Shown in pieces: positions 23,541 through 34,960 of a DNA stretch of 64,000 nucleotides (positions are counted from its first letter, which is position 1; each line of letters starts with the position of its first letter). The notes below the pieces were generated by a model, which searched no databases, had not been told where the DNA came from, and saw only the letters and a program-made list of their open reading frames with translations. The DNA comes from Narthecium ossifragum (lineage: Eukaryota > Streptophyta > Magnoliopsida > Dioscoreales > Nartheciaceae): positions 19,139,851 to 19,203,850 of the forward strand of contig OY986973.1 in assembly GCA_963920575.1 (NCBI GenBank), read 5' to 3'. A program made the position numbers and the translations under genes.

Positions 23541-24245
23541 ATAAAAGCTGTCCATGAGCCATATCGGGAGCAATCTACCGTCCCAAAGGAAACACTTAGC
23601 GGTACCCTGATACCGATAAGTGTTTTGTAATAGATCGGTAGCAGACGACCGATACAATAAAAAGCCATCTATACGTGCTCTTGTTCGGTAGTCACGCACC
23701 CGAACTGTGAGCCATTTTATCAGTATATGCACACCGATAAAGCTCACTGACAAGCCTTGGATATTACATCTGATTGGCACACCCGTACCGATAAGCACAA
23801 TAAGGGAATCGATAGACGACGACTGAAATAACCCTGAGCCGTGTAGATGTGCTCATGTTCGGTAATCACGCACTCGAATGTTAAGACATTGTTTCAGTAG
23901 TTGCCTACTGATAGAGCTCAGCTAGAGGCCTACTTACACTTCAATGGATCGGTACCCTGGAACCGCTAAGATTCTGTTACATGTCGGTATGAAACTACCG
24001 ATGCATAGCGAAATATAACGGTATTTTACTACCGATAGAATTGTCTATCGGTGGATAGGTACCGAGGAAATGGCTCAAGGTTCGAGTGTATGGTTACCAA
24101 ACCTTAGCACATCTAGATGGCTGGTGATTGTATCGGTCATTGGATACCGTTACCATGATGTACAGTGTCGGTAGGCGTTCACCGATGCGGTTATGAGCTG
24201 GTCTGTACTTGTGTACCGATATGATTGTTTACAACCCATTAGTGT
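23540..24245. repeat. Tract rich in ATCGGTA / TACCGAT
   Basis: The hexamer-like motif CGGTA or its complement TACCG occurs about twenty times in 700 bases, often as facing pairs such as ATCGGTAGCAGACGACCGAT and TACCGATAAG. Spacing is irregular (about 20 to 60 bases). No reading frame makes sense. The tract ends directly at the hairpin at 24218. Confidence 0.7.
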
Positions 24246-24320
24246 CGGATCAAGGCAACACAATTTTGCATTTTTATGTTTTCCTTGATCCGACACTAGT
24301 GGGTTGTAAACAATCATATC
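24218..24320. repeat. 38-bp stem hairpin
   Basis: Bases 24218-24255 and 24283-24320 are inverted copies with a single T/C difference, which would form a G-U pair in one transcript. The loop is 27 bases. The stem contains TAGTGTCGGATCAAGG. The size and near-perfect pairing fit either a very small foldback element or a small-RNA precursor. Expression cannot be judged. Confidence 0.85.
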
Positions 24321-24399
24321 TGAGTTGTTTGTGACCGTAAAATTGCAACAAGCTTGTACATAGGTAGCCTCAATGAAAATTATTAATGATTAAAATGAA

Positions 24400-25025
24400 C
24401 TACTAACATGCTCGTACATAGGCTGGAACGGGCTCATACACCAGCAGCCGATGATTCGTTGTAGTCATACCACGAAAATATGTGACATTCGTACCACGAA
24501 TCTATAACATGTCTACCATGAATCAGATGATTAAATCCTATACCTATGCCTAAACCGGATCAAGATTACTATCAGTTTCTGTACAACTTGAACAATGTTC
24601 ATATCACAATGTAACTACTCACTATTTACATGAAATCAAGTTCAACCATACAAACCAAACATGACTCGTACACCAGCAACTGATGATTCATGGTAGACAG
24701 ACGACGAATATGTGACATGCATACCACGAATTGTGACATTCATACCACGAATCAAACGATTAAATCCTATACATACAAGTTTGTGTATAACTTTTGTAAT
24801 GTTCATATCACAACAACAATCACTATTTGCATGAAAATCAGATCCAACCATACAAGACTAACCAACGTGATCAATATCAATCCCTGTACAACTAATGTTC
24901 ATATTACAACAACGATCACTACGTATATGAAATTAGGTCCAACCATACAAAACTAACCAATGCGATTAATATCGGTATCTTTACAACTTTTGTAATGTTC
25001 ATATCACAACAACGATCACTATTTG
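24400..25025. repeat. Imperfect tandem repeats of about 110 bp
   Basis: Phrases recur in the same order several times: GTTCATATCACAACAACGATCACTA, ATGAAATTAGGTCCAACCATACA, ACTAACCAATGCGATTAATATC and TACCACGAATC. Copies are diverged and partly shuffled. No gene is present. Confidence 0.7.
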
Positions 25026-26306
25026 AAGACAAAAATTAGGAACTGGTTATTCTTAGATAGATCCAGCAAAGCAGCAAGTGAAGCACCTCCTCGGTGAGAT
25101 GCTACTGAGACTTGTTGATAGCCCTACAAAAGATAAGAAAATAGCAATATAAATCCACATAGACACATTGTCTCAAGATGAAGGTGGTTTGAGGGTGACG
25201 AAGAATAAGACATTGTCTCAGGTCCTTTATGCCCATACATCAGATTGAGTTAAGCATGATTAAAGAAAAATTTCATTCCAAAGCCAAAATCATAGCAACA
25301 TAGGCTATAAAATAAGGAAGAATGAGAGACTAGATGTTTAAAATAAGGAAACAAGACTGCCCAGTAGCCCAATTGACCAGCTTATTTCATGAACTATATT
25401 AGTGAAAAAAAGAAAAACATATTTTTCAATGTGCATGATTTGATATAAGAAACCCTCCAAGTATGTGCTACCATCTGTATAGAACTATGCATCTTTCCAT
25501 TTCCCACCATTCCAGGACTATAAGTAGAACTATGAGGTTTTATGATTGAAAGATCTACTTATATTATCACAAGACAAGAAATCATCTCAAGAGAACACAA
25601 TGGCCATCACAAGCAAAGTTGTGCAGAGAAGAGAAAACAATGTTCAGAGACCAGAGGCACAGAAACACCACTACATAAATGAAGAAGAAACTGATACAAT
25701 GTACACATCACACGTAGAATCACTTTCTTTCAATGGACAGCCGAATAAGAAGGTTTCAAAAATCTTTTAAAATCTTATAAGGTAGAAATAGGTCATGAGC
25801 AAACAAATAAAAAAGTATGAAAAAAAGTACAAAATGGTACTACGCAAAGAATTTATTAGAGTTAAATGATAAAAAAAAATGGTACCACATTTGAAAACTA
25901 TGAACTACAGAGCAAACTCTAAAAAACCATTATTCAGTTTGGCAAGTGATCACAGGGAAAAAAGTATCTATCATTTGTCATTACCGCAAAGATCTAGTTG
26001 CATTGCCATAAAAAAAACATATATGAAGAAGTAAACCCCATTTAAAGCAATGCAAGTAAATGTGATAACCAAAAAAGTACTCAAACATCCCTACCAACCA
26101 TAAATCCTGGAAGATGGATCAAACAATTACCTTTGGTGCCGAGGAGAGAGGGAGGGGGCAACCGGCTTCAGATGCTGAGCAAAAGAGCGGACTGAGCGCG
26201 GAGGGAGCGAGCTCCGATCGACGGCGCCGAGCTAGGCTTTCGTTCCGGAGAGGATGATGAGGTTTGGGTTAGGGTTAGGGTTTTGGCGGCGCCGAGGTAG
26301 GGGTTA
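25026..26306 (-). other. Possible minus-strand transcript remnant with telo-box leader
   Basis: On minus, a pyrimidine-rich segment (26290-26131) containing AAACCCTAA-type telo-boxes ends in a good splice donor (CAAAG/GTAATT at 26131/26130). A good acceptor (TTTTGTAG) lies at 25124, followed by an open stretch of about 35 codons that ends near 25018. Telo-boxes are common in leaders of plant translation-related genes. The leader has no ATG and no recognised protein follows, so this may be the 5' remnant of a gene cut by the solo LTR at 26307, or a non-coding RNA. Confidence 0.3.
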
Positions 26307-26675
26307 TGTGAGGACCTGTCCCTCTACTCCTGGGGTCGACCGCTTGGGTCGGGCCCATGGCTCGTTGTGGATCACAGGGGAAATTTGATAAATTACACAT
26401 TGTTGGTTATTTTCACACTCGCGTGTGCACACACTGACAGTGTTTGTGTAAACGTTTGATTAGAACGGTTAGGTGGACCCGGGATTGAAGGATCCAGGCT
26501 TGAGCTTGTGTTTTAGCCCAAGTTTAGCTTTCTGCACCTAGAGGATCGATCTTTCCTTGCTAGAAGGATCGATCATTTAGTGATGATCGATCTTCCCTCG
26601 TGAAAGGATCGATCATTGATGCAGAGGGTTGTGATCGTCTTGGATGATCGATCATTCCTCCTTGAATGGTCGATC

Positions 26676-26680
26676 ATGCT
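26676..26680. repeat. Target duplication ATGCT of LTR B (left)
   Basis: ATGCT lies directly before the TG of LTR B and is repeated exactly at 29401-29405 directly after its CA. Confidence 0.93.
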
Positions 26681-29400
26681 TGTGAGGACCCGTACCTCGA
26701 ACCCGATCCGACCGCGTTAGGTCGAGGGTCTGGGTTTGTGGTTTGGCTCGGTTGGCCTTGGGATGCGATCGGTTGATCGCATCGCTGCTTTTGACCCCAG
26801 TGGCATTTTGGTAAATATGCTCCCTGGTGGTCAGTTTCACACCCGCGTTGCACACATGGCCTTTGATTGATGTATGTGTTTGATTAGAACCTTTAGGGCG
26901 CTTCCGATCGAAAGATCAGAGCTCGATCGAGAGAGATCGAATCGGACGGCTGTGATGGATTCTAGCTTTCTATTTAAGCTCCTTTCTCTTTCTTTCCTTA
27001 TTTCTTCCCCTGCCGTTCTCTTCTCTCTTCTCTCTCTCTCTCCTGCGGCTGAGCTAGGGCTCGGAGGCGCGGCTTTCGAGGAGCGAATTCCGGCGATCGG
27101 AGTTGGGGAATGCGTGGAGGAGCTGCCCTGCTTGTTCAAGTAGGTGTTTCTATCTCGATCTTAGGATCGGGTTCTCCTAGGATAGGTTTATTGTATTTTC
27201 GTTGTAGGAGTACTTATTAGAATGTTGTGTAACTTGTTGCATATGTGTTGTGGGTGATTTCGAGTATTTCTACCTAACGATTTCCGTATTTTATCTGTTG
27301 AATCTCGTATTATCGTCGTTTATCGGTTTTCGGCCATTTTAACCTAAATTGGTGATTTAACCGTCAAAAATATGATTTCTTTGCACCATTGGATTCCCCA
27401 TCGTTAATTACACATGTTTGCAAAGTTTCATCGAATTCCAACTTGAATTGATCCTTGAAATCCAAGAAATTAGATTTCCGGCACAGTTCATCAGGTTCTG
27501 ATGAACTGTGCCTAAGGTCCGACGGTCGATCGGTGGATCGACCGTCAAGCATTGATACGCTCTTTCGGGGCTTGACGGTCGACCGTCGGATCGACCGTCG
27601 CATCGTCCGTCAGGCTCTGTAGGGATTTTGGCCTCCCACGGTCGATGCACCGATCGACCGTGGGCATCCTCTTTGTTTTCATCCCGCCTCACAATCGACC
27701 GTCGGATCGACCGTCGCATCGTCCGTGAGGCTCTGTCTCATTTTGGGCTTCCCACGGTCGATGCACCGATCGACCGTCACCCATGTGGTTTTCCGCGTTT
27801 TGGCCTCACGGTCGACCGTCGGATCGACCGTCGCATCGTCCGTGAGGCTCTGTCTAGTTTTGGGCTTCCCACGGTCGATGCACCGATCGACCGTCACCCA
27901 TGTGGGTTTCCCCGTTTTGGCATCACGGTCGACCGTGACATCGACCGTGACATCGACCGTGGGCCCTTGAACATGGTTATCTGGTTTTTCTTGAATGGCT
28001 TTCAATCGTGATTGATCTTTAAACATGTTGGGAGGTTTACAAGTGAATTTTGTAGAGTTTTCAAATGATTTCTATCGAGTTTGAGGATCGATTCGAGTAA
28101 TCCCCTTTTTGGGCTAATCTATGGTTTTGATTGCATTTAATACATGTTGGATTGTAGTTAAATGTTTATTTGATTGCCTAACCATTAGCTAGCTATGAAT
28201 GTTAGCTAATGAGGAATTGTGGAACCTTAGCCTGTTGCCGGCGAGTACCGAGGGCTATTGTATAAATGTGGCCAGTTACCTGCGGGGTAACTGTGGAACC
28301 TTAGTCTGTCAGGTGCAAGAGAGCACTGAAGACTATTGTATATCTGTATTCATAACTTTGTTCTAATCTTTGTTGGTTAGCATAGTTTATCTATATTTGA
28401 GGCCCTTGCTATGCTTACCTTTTGGCTAGCTGTAAGCTATGCCTAGCTCTGTATGATCAATGACATATTGTTGCATGTCTATATCTTGTTATCTGTGCCT
28501 GAGCATTGCATGCATCTTGATTGCATTAGAGGCATCTGAGGTTAGGCGGGCAATGGGTTGATCACGGATCCGAGGCTCTCGGGTAGCTCGGATCTAGCCA
28601 TTAGGACCGCGACTGGGTAGTCAGGATTAGGGTGTGATTGTATAATCAGATATCATGTTATTGAGGATTTGCGATAGTTGACTCTGATCAATGTTTGAGG
28701 TTTAGAGGTCGTGTTGGTCTCCCAAGGCCAAGGGCTAAGGATGGTTGCCGGTGCCCCTGACATGGTCCCCAGGCAGTGGCTTCCTGCTGGGTAAGGGTGA
28801 TCCTACTGGTTCTGGTTCTCTGTTTCGTCCCAGCGTGTTTGGTTGATGTATCCCAGCGTGGTCGGTTGAGAAGAGTAGGATCCTTGCGGTAGTCGGCAGG
28901 GGTCGTGGAACCCCGTGGCATTCCTTAGACTTGAGCGGGGAGACAACACTGTTATTGTTTCCCTCCTTTCAGTGTGCCGTAGAGTAGAACCCTACTGAGC
29001 TTATCGCTCACTCCTACCCGGGCTGCGTTTGCAGGTGCAGGCGCCAGTTCTTCTTCAGTAGAGCCGACGGGATCAGCTTTTGGTGGCGCGACTACGTCCA
29101 GAGGTGCTTGAGGTTGCTGGAGGATAATTTGTTGTACATTTTGATAGCTTGTATATTATAAACATTTCGAGGACTTTTGGGATTAATGTATTATATTTTT
29201 CCTTGGAAGATCTTATATCAAATCTTGTATCAGTACAACATGATGTATATTTATGAATTGAATTGTTGTTTCATCTCTGGAATATAAAATTGTTTAAGTT
29301 TATCTATAATTCCGCTTTGTATCGCGCCAGTTGGAGATGAATAGTATAGGTTTCCCCTCACGCCTCGGCCCGGATGGGTTTTCTGGGTCGGGTTGTGACA
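26681..29400 (+). mobile_element. Solo LTR B (2720 bp) nested in LTR A
   Basis: It starts TGTGAGGACCCGTACC and ends CGGGTTGTGACA, with the perfect duplication ATGCT on both sides, and it cleanly interrupts LTR A. Termini resemble those of LTR A, so the two families are related in their ends while most of the body differs. No internal retrotransposon domain is present. It contains a 118-bp minisatellite at about 27520-27965 and a segment near 28230-28330 where TGTGGAACCTTAG(C/T)CTGT occurs twice. Confidence 0.92.
27520..27965. repeat. Minisatellite of palindromic CGACCGTC / GGTCGATC units
   Basis: A unit of about 118 bases is repeated roughly three and a half times. Each unit contains GTCGGATCGACCGTCGCATC, then GGCTCTGT, then CACGGTCGATGCACCGATCG. 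The unit is full of short palindromes. Open frames on both strands here are a by-product of the repeat and are not annotated as genes. Confidence 0.88.
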
Positions 29401-29405
29401 ATGCT
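29401..29405. repeat. Target duplication ATGCT of LTR B (right)
   Basis: Second copy of ATGCT. LTR A sequence resumes at 29406. Confidence 0.93.
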
Positions 29406-29422
29406 TAAGTCGGTTCGTTTTG

Positions 29423-29431
29423 CCTATAAAA
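29423..29431 (+). promoter_or_regulatory. Candidate TATA box of LTR A
   Basis: The string CCTATAAAACGG lies in the middle of LTR A, where the U3/R boundary would be. The related LTR at 57286-59497 has TTTTATAGAC at the equivalent place on the opposite strand (near 59155). This is a likely retrotransposon promoter core. Confidence 0.5.
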
Positions 29432-31352
29432 CGGACGCGACTTTCTTCTTTCAATCCTTTTGAAATCCGCGTTCATGAGCTCAGAGCTGCTGGATTTGGG
29501 AGAGATTGAAGGCGATCGTTGACTTGGCAGCTGGGATTGAAGCTGCTCTAGTATAGGTAGGGATTCTACCTACGTTCTTCCGGGTTTCCGTGAGTTTTGA
29601 GATGTTTGTGATTTGTTTTGCTTAGATCTTGCTGCATGCTTGATGGTTTTTAGCATGCTTACCGGTTTTGGACTCGTGGTCCTTCGTACTACCAGATCCC
29701 AAGGTTTTGCGGGATTTGGTGGAGTTTTCCGACGGTATTTCTCGCCGTCCGGTGGCTGGAGAACCCATCAGGATCGATCATTCCTTCGGAATGATCGATC
29801 TTCCTGGGTTGGTCATGCCTAGTCCGAGAAGGATCTATCATCTGGTTGGAGATGATCGATCATATTCCTTGGCTAGCATGGCGAATCGTTGGTCACGAAG
29901 GTGATCGATCTTCCTGGAGGGAAGACCGATCCTTTGGCTTGGTGATCGATCTTCCTGGAGGGAGGATTGATCCCTTATAGCGTGACAGGAGCTGGATCTT
30001 CCCATTTACGAGGGTGATCGATCCTTCTTCAGGGAAGGATCGATCCCTCGTGTGACAGGGAAGAGTTTTCGATGGTCTTTGCCTGCGGGGCTTCGTATGT
30101 ACAATTTTCTATCAGCTTTATAATTTATACATATCCTTAAACATGCTAGCCCCATATTAGGGGTAATGGTGAACTAGGAGAGTGATGACTCCTGAGATGT
30201 TTAGAATAAGTGGGTGAGTAGCCCTACTACTTTCCCTAGCATTGCTTGCCAGTGTGCGCCGAGGGCTTTATCTGGGTGGTATGTTATCTGTTGTTTGCGG
30301 GGCTGTTTCCCGATGTAGATTGCTGGTAAACTGGCTAGCAGTTGATGGTGGTACCACTGCATCTGTTCTTGAACTTAAATACCTGCTCACCACTCGACGC
30401 CGCCAGGGTGCCGAGCCCAGACCTTGTTTGTATTGTCATCACATATGCTGCATGCTTACCTGTTTTATATGCGTATGTTCATCGCATGTATCTTGTTGTG
30501 TATTAGTTGCATAATGTTAGAGCGTGGGTGATCTGTGGGTCGCCGTCCCGAGGTTTGGAAGCTCGGATTTAGCCCTAGGACCGGGGTCGGGTAGCTTGGA
30601 CCAGGTTTGAATGGTGGTGTACAGTCGATTTCGATGATAGGCCTAGATGACTCGTACACCTGTTGTTTGATGATTGTAGAGGTCGTGTCGGCTTCGAGCC
30701 GGGTGCTGAGGTACAGCCGGTGTCCAGTGATCCATGTCTCTTGAGTAGAGGGTGTGCCTACTCGATGGGTTAGACTCCCACCAGCAGTGTTCACTTCGTC
30801 CTGCTGTGAGACAACAATGCTGGTTTCCTGCTCACTGGGATACGCGGTGGGGTTATGGGACCCCGGTGTTCACCCAGACCTTACTTGAGGGTGACACCGT
30901 TGTGTTTTCCTCTTCCTTCTGTGTGTCGTAGTGTAGTTTCCCTGCTGAGCTTAGTGCTCACTCCTACCCGGGCTGTGTTTTACAGGTGCAGGCGTCAGCT
31001 CCTCTTTGATGGCTCCTACCGGGCAGTTGGCCGGCGGTGCGGCGGCGCCAGACGGAGTATGAGGACTGGTGATCCTTTACAGCTTTGAATCTTTGTTAGT
31101 TAGTCTCCTACGGGAGTATTTAAATGTTGTACTTGATCTCCCCCCTCTCCGAGGATTTGTATATTGTACTTTTGGGAATTGTAATATTTGGTTTGAGGAT
31201 TCGTTAATTGTAGTTTTTGTTAATTGGGGTTTTGGATGAATTGCTTAGGGAGACCAATAGATTAGAGGGAACCCTCACCAAATTTTTCGCGATTTGTTAG
31301 GTTTCGGTTCGCATCGCCCGGCCCGGTTGGGCTTTCGCGGGTCGGCGCGACA

Positions 31353-31930
31353 AGTTAGCTCTCATCCCTCTGGAAGAGATGAACATCGTGCTCGCTCGGC
31401 CTGACTGCCTTATCGCATTCTCCAAGTCCGAAGGCAAGTTGCAGCGACAAATCAATGCTAGAATGTAAAATCTTGATTTTTTTTTCTTTAATGTAAAGGT
31501 ATGAAAAAGGGTTAAAGACATGGATTTGTCTTCTTACAATTCTTGATCTTGTTCTTGCTCCCCTGTTGCCTTGGGCTACGAGGCATCGTCGGGAGGTGGC
31601 ACTAGGGGTTCGTCGGTGTCGAACTTTTTGAATGTGGCGCGCACGAGTGTTGGGCAGTGAACAGGACGCGATGATACTCTGGCGGCGCCTAGGTAGGGCG
31701 GCCAGCGAACAATGGGCTAGCGACGACGGCGGCTGGTGCGAAGGGTTTGAAAGAAACTTGTGATGGAAGCTGCGAAGGAAGCTTTGATCAAATCATTCAT
31801 GTTAACGGGTAATTCATATTAACGGGTGGATGCCAAACGGGTTCGGACCCATTAAGCACATCGGCTAGCTATCTAGCTAGGCATGTGCATTATGCACGCC
31901 AGCTGGTCGTGTGTATAAATCATTTTTCCT
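31353..31930. other. Intergenic between solo LTR A and the acyltransferase
   Basis: A short plus-strand frame right after the LTR (31358-31467) reads LALIPLEEMNIVLARPD and onward to a stop. It could be the end of a gene cut by the LTR, but I do not recognise it. The rest contains GC-rich non-coding sequence (31600-31740) and the presumed 3' end of the minus-strand acyltransferase gene. Confidence 0.35.
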
Positions 31931-33241
31931 CTAATAATTAGACACATCCCTGAGGAACTCAGGTTCCCTTTCAATCCTCTCCATCTCATCCTCTTCCAGC
32001 CACAGCCACACCTCCATCCCCTCCTCGTCCTTTGCATCCATCAGTATACACACACCCCTCATTTGTCTCAGAGCACATCCCACCCAAACGGGCCCTCCCC
32101 ATCCAAAGTCCACCCTGTAGAAAGGAATCCTGCACCAACTGCTAAAGATCAATGGATCATTAGACCCATCATCCGCCACTTTCTCATCATTCCCTGATCC
32201 CCTGAGCATCTCCTCTGCTTTCTTATTCGCATACTCCTCCCCAACCTCAGCTATGGCTTTCCTTATACTGTCCTCCAAGACCCAATTTTCTCCTCCATCC
32301 TCTCCCACTGCACTTGTCCCCGTGGGCACCCCACTGACCCATAAGTTCCCGAACGATGCGTCGGATAACTTCGACGACATCCTTCTTCGCAGATTCACCG
32401 AATGCAAGCTCACCGTCGTCCCGCCACTCGCTGCCTCACCTCGAGCTCGCACCATGCACCGCCACGCAAGTGCCGATACCGCCTCCACCCGAGTCAGCTG
32501 ACGCCGTGTCGACGTCGACACTCGCCCTTCTTCCCCTCTGAGCCGCTCGATGTCTCCTGCTGCTATTCTGAACCGCCTTATTGCTATATGAACTTCTTTG
32601 CTCTCCGGTGTCTGTGACGGGGACGGCTCCTGGGCGGTCGAAATCGACACAGGCTGAGGTGGAAAAACCTGTGCTGCGTCGAAGAACTGCGGCACAGACT
32701 TCACGGCTAACCCGCGGGCGACGGCGGCCCATGCGCTGAGGAACAAGTACATAGACGCGCCGTCAGCGATGACATGGGAGATGGAGAGGGCGACAGCGAG
32801 ACCGCCACACTCGAAGTTGGTCATTTGCACAGCAAGAAGGGGATCGGCGAGCTCGATGTTGCTCTCCTTTATAGCCAAGAGCTCGGGGTATCCGTCAATG
32901 AATGAAGGGTTCTCTAGGAAGGAAGACAGCGTGGTAAACTCGACTCGGGCTTCGGAGAAGATGGCACCCTCGTCGTTGCATTCGACACGAAGAGTGCCGT
33001 CTTCGGATGCTCTGATCCTTCCGGCTAATGGGTAGAATTGCGCTAAGGTTTCTGACAGAGATGACCGGAAGGACTTGGTGATGGTGGTGATCTCATCAGG
33101 ACAGGAGTAGAAAAGGATGATGTGGGTGAAGATCTTTGGGGCTGTTTGGTCCAGCAGAGAGAGTGGTATGGAGTGGAGGTGGGGAGGAGTTGGTGATGAG
33201 GGTCTGATGGTTTCTTTGGAGAGGACTTGGACTCCCAGCAT
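31931..33241 (-). CDS. BAHD acyltransferase, intact single exon
   Basis: The product is 436 residues, the normal size for BAHD enzymes, which transfer acyl groups from acyl-CoA to alcohols or amines of plant secondary metabolites in the cytosol. The catalytic HxxxD motif is HVIAD (His156, Asp160), and the structural DFGWG motif is present at residues 378-382. The middle includes the usual FYPLAGR-like segment (residues 69-75) and a NLWVSG-like acceptor loop region. Motif wording resembles the vinorine-synthase / stemmadenine-acetyltransferase-like clade, but substrate cannot be read from sequence. The start is the first ATG; a TATA box lies 57 bases upstream. There are no introns, stops or frameshifts. 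Confidence 0.93.
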   Translation of the reverse strand: MLGVQVLSKETIRPSSPTPPHLHSIPLSLLDQTAPKIFTHIILFYSCPDEITTITKSFRSSLSETLAQFYPLAGRIRASEDGTLRVECNDEGAIFSEARVEFTTLSSFLENPSFIDGYPELLAIKESNIELADPLLAVQMTNFECGGLAVALSISHVIADGASMYLFLSAWAAVARGLAVKSVPQFFDAAQVFPPQPVSISTAQEPSPSQTPESKEVHIAIRRFRIAAGDIERLRGEEGRVSTSTRRQLTRVEAVSALAWRCMVRARGEAASGGTTVSLHSVNLRRRMSSKLSDASFGNLWVSGVPTGTSAVGEDGGENWVLEDSIRKAIAEVGEEYANKKAEEMLRGSGNDEKVADDGSNDPLIFSSWCRIPFYRVDFGWGGPVWVGCALRQMRGVCILMDAKDEEGMEVWLWLEEDEMERIEREPEFLRDVSNY

Positions 33242-33297
33242 GGTGGACCAAGAGAGAGAGTTTGTTGGAGTCCCTGTAATGGTTTCTTTGGGTGGGG

Positions 33298-33305
33298 TTT
33301 TTATA
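33298..33305 (-). promoter_or_regulatory. TATA box of the BAHD gene
   Basis: On minus the sequence reads CTATAAAAACC, ending 57 bases before the ATG at 33241. That would place transcription start about 25 to 30 bases before the ATG, giving a very short leader. Confidence 0.65.
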
Positions 33306-33869
33306 GAGTTTGTGGGCAGTAATTAACCACGGAGAAGTATAACAAGACGTCCCAAACACGTAGGCAGAGCAAGTCAAAAATCTGGAAGTCCAGTTCAGAT
33401 ATCGTGGACGCCAAACAATTTGAGGAAACGTGCATGTGTGTTCCTTGAATTAAGTTTCAAACAGATGATTTTTGGTTTAAGTAGGATATTCATGTGGATT
33501 CAAATCCGATGGCTAGGGATCCATAAATTTAATGATTTTTGGAAATAGCCACTTGTCAATAGATTGAATAATCTATTGGCTTTTGTACCTATTTGCCTAT
33601 GATGCTTCCATTAGTTAGTTATTTGGGGCCCGGCCCTCGCCTCGTAAATATATACTCAATCATCGGACAGCATTTGTATGTGCTTCGTTATCAATAATTT
33701 GTTGGGTTTTGTTCCTGGAAAAACCAGAGAACAACAACATGATGGGTTCGGGATCACCAGACACGTGAGGTGTAAATTTCAGGATTCAAGGAATGGGATT
33801 GAATGAAATTAGAAGAAGGATATATCTTATGCTTATGCACCAGGTAGTCTAATGTATGTTCATATACGT
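33306..33869. other. Upstream region of the BAHD gene
   Basis: No gene is seen. This is presumed promoter sequence for the minus-strand acyltransferase, bounded by an LTR fragment at 33870. Confidence 0.5.
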
Positions 33870-34960
33870 TGTCACGCCCCGCCCCAACTGACATCCAAAT
33901 TTACCTCAAAAATTTAAAATTTCTACATGATCTCTGGGCACGAGCGTGTGAATTCTCAATACACAACCTGTCAATAGTCATAAATGACACAACTTATGAC
34001 ATTCAGCCATTAATTTTTTAACAGATTCATAACATCTGGGGGCACCTTCGCCCCATAACATTCATTCACAAGTAACATATATATATACATTAAAATCCAT
34101 CAGATTTCATCTATATAGGTATATAATCATCAAAATACATAATAATCAAACCAAAAGTTCACAATATACAAGTCCTCTAAAGTCCAGCATATACAAAGTG
34201 TTATCGTACATAAATTGAGAGTCAAGGTAAAGAGTACAAAAAAACTAGGGTTACAACCCTCAGCTCTCCACTTACTACAAAACTAACTCTCAATCAAATA
34301 AGTATAAAATGACGCCATGTCGTTGTGCATTATCTCCATGACGTGAGCTGGCCTCGGGCCTACATGTATGTCCTCCTGCACAAAACCCAAAGAATGAGCT
34401 CAAAAGCCCAATAGGAATCTCCGGTCAACAATTTAGGACACTGGTATACACCAAACATATCCTAATATATTGAGTCCTAATATGGTCTGTCTAGTCCGGG
34501 TGAGACTTACACGCACAGTCGCCGTGTCCGGCCATCAATGCTCACACCCGGACCCCTCTAAACTCTATACAAGTCTTAGTATACTAGTATAGGATAACAT
34601 TCTCAACACAAGTTCTCAAATCAAGTCAAATTCGTTGATCGACATACGAAAATCAAAATCCATTTGTCTAGTCATCAATACAACTCCTAAATTTCCTAAA
34701 CTCTGAGTAGTCTAGCTACAAGATTTGACTAGACCCAATCATAAATCTAGGATGATTCAATTTCCTGGATTCACGGCTCTAAGCCGAATCCAACATTCCT
34801 AACATGCATGCACAAGCCCGATAAACAAATAATCAATTAATTCTCATCATACATACATGCAGGAATTATCATATATATTAACATAACATGGCATAGATAA
34901 ACTTACAATGATCTGAACCAGCCCAACAAGCATTAAGCACATCAAATCCATCACCACAAG
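33870..34960 (-). mobile_element. LTR D fragment
   Basis: It starts TGTCACGCCCCGCCCC, the complement of a typical ...GGGGCGTGACA LTR end, so the LTR lies on minus. It is cut at 34961 by another LTR start. Its remaining part was not found. No retrotransposon domain is seen. Confidence 0.6.

Larger units (their letters stand above)
26307..31352 (+). mobile_element. Solo LTR A, split by nested solo LTR B
   Basis: It starts TGTGAGGACCTGTCCC at 26307 and ends GGCGCGACA at 31352, flanked by GGTTA (26302-26306) and AGTTA (31353-31357), a five-base duplication with one change. Its own sequence is 26307-26680 plus 29406-31352, about 2.32 kb. It matches the minus-oriented LTR at 57286-59497. No primer site, polypurine tract or coding region accompanies it, so it is a solo LTR left by LTR-LTR recombination. 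GATCGATC clusters occur at 26535-26680 and 29770-30050. Confidence 0.85.

Noticed and set aside
26265..26285. Telomere-like TTAGGG repeats
   Set aside because: Only about two units, lacking the plant TTTAGGG array; better read as telo-box promoter or leader motifs on minus.
27628..28026. Overlapping open frames on both strands in LTR B
   Set aside because: They arise from the palindromic minisatellite (repeated VDRCIDRG-like peptides) and have no known domain.
30242..30514. 90-codon open frame in solo LTR A
   Set aside because: It lies within the LTR body, has no domain, and the related LTR C does not clearly keep it open.
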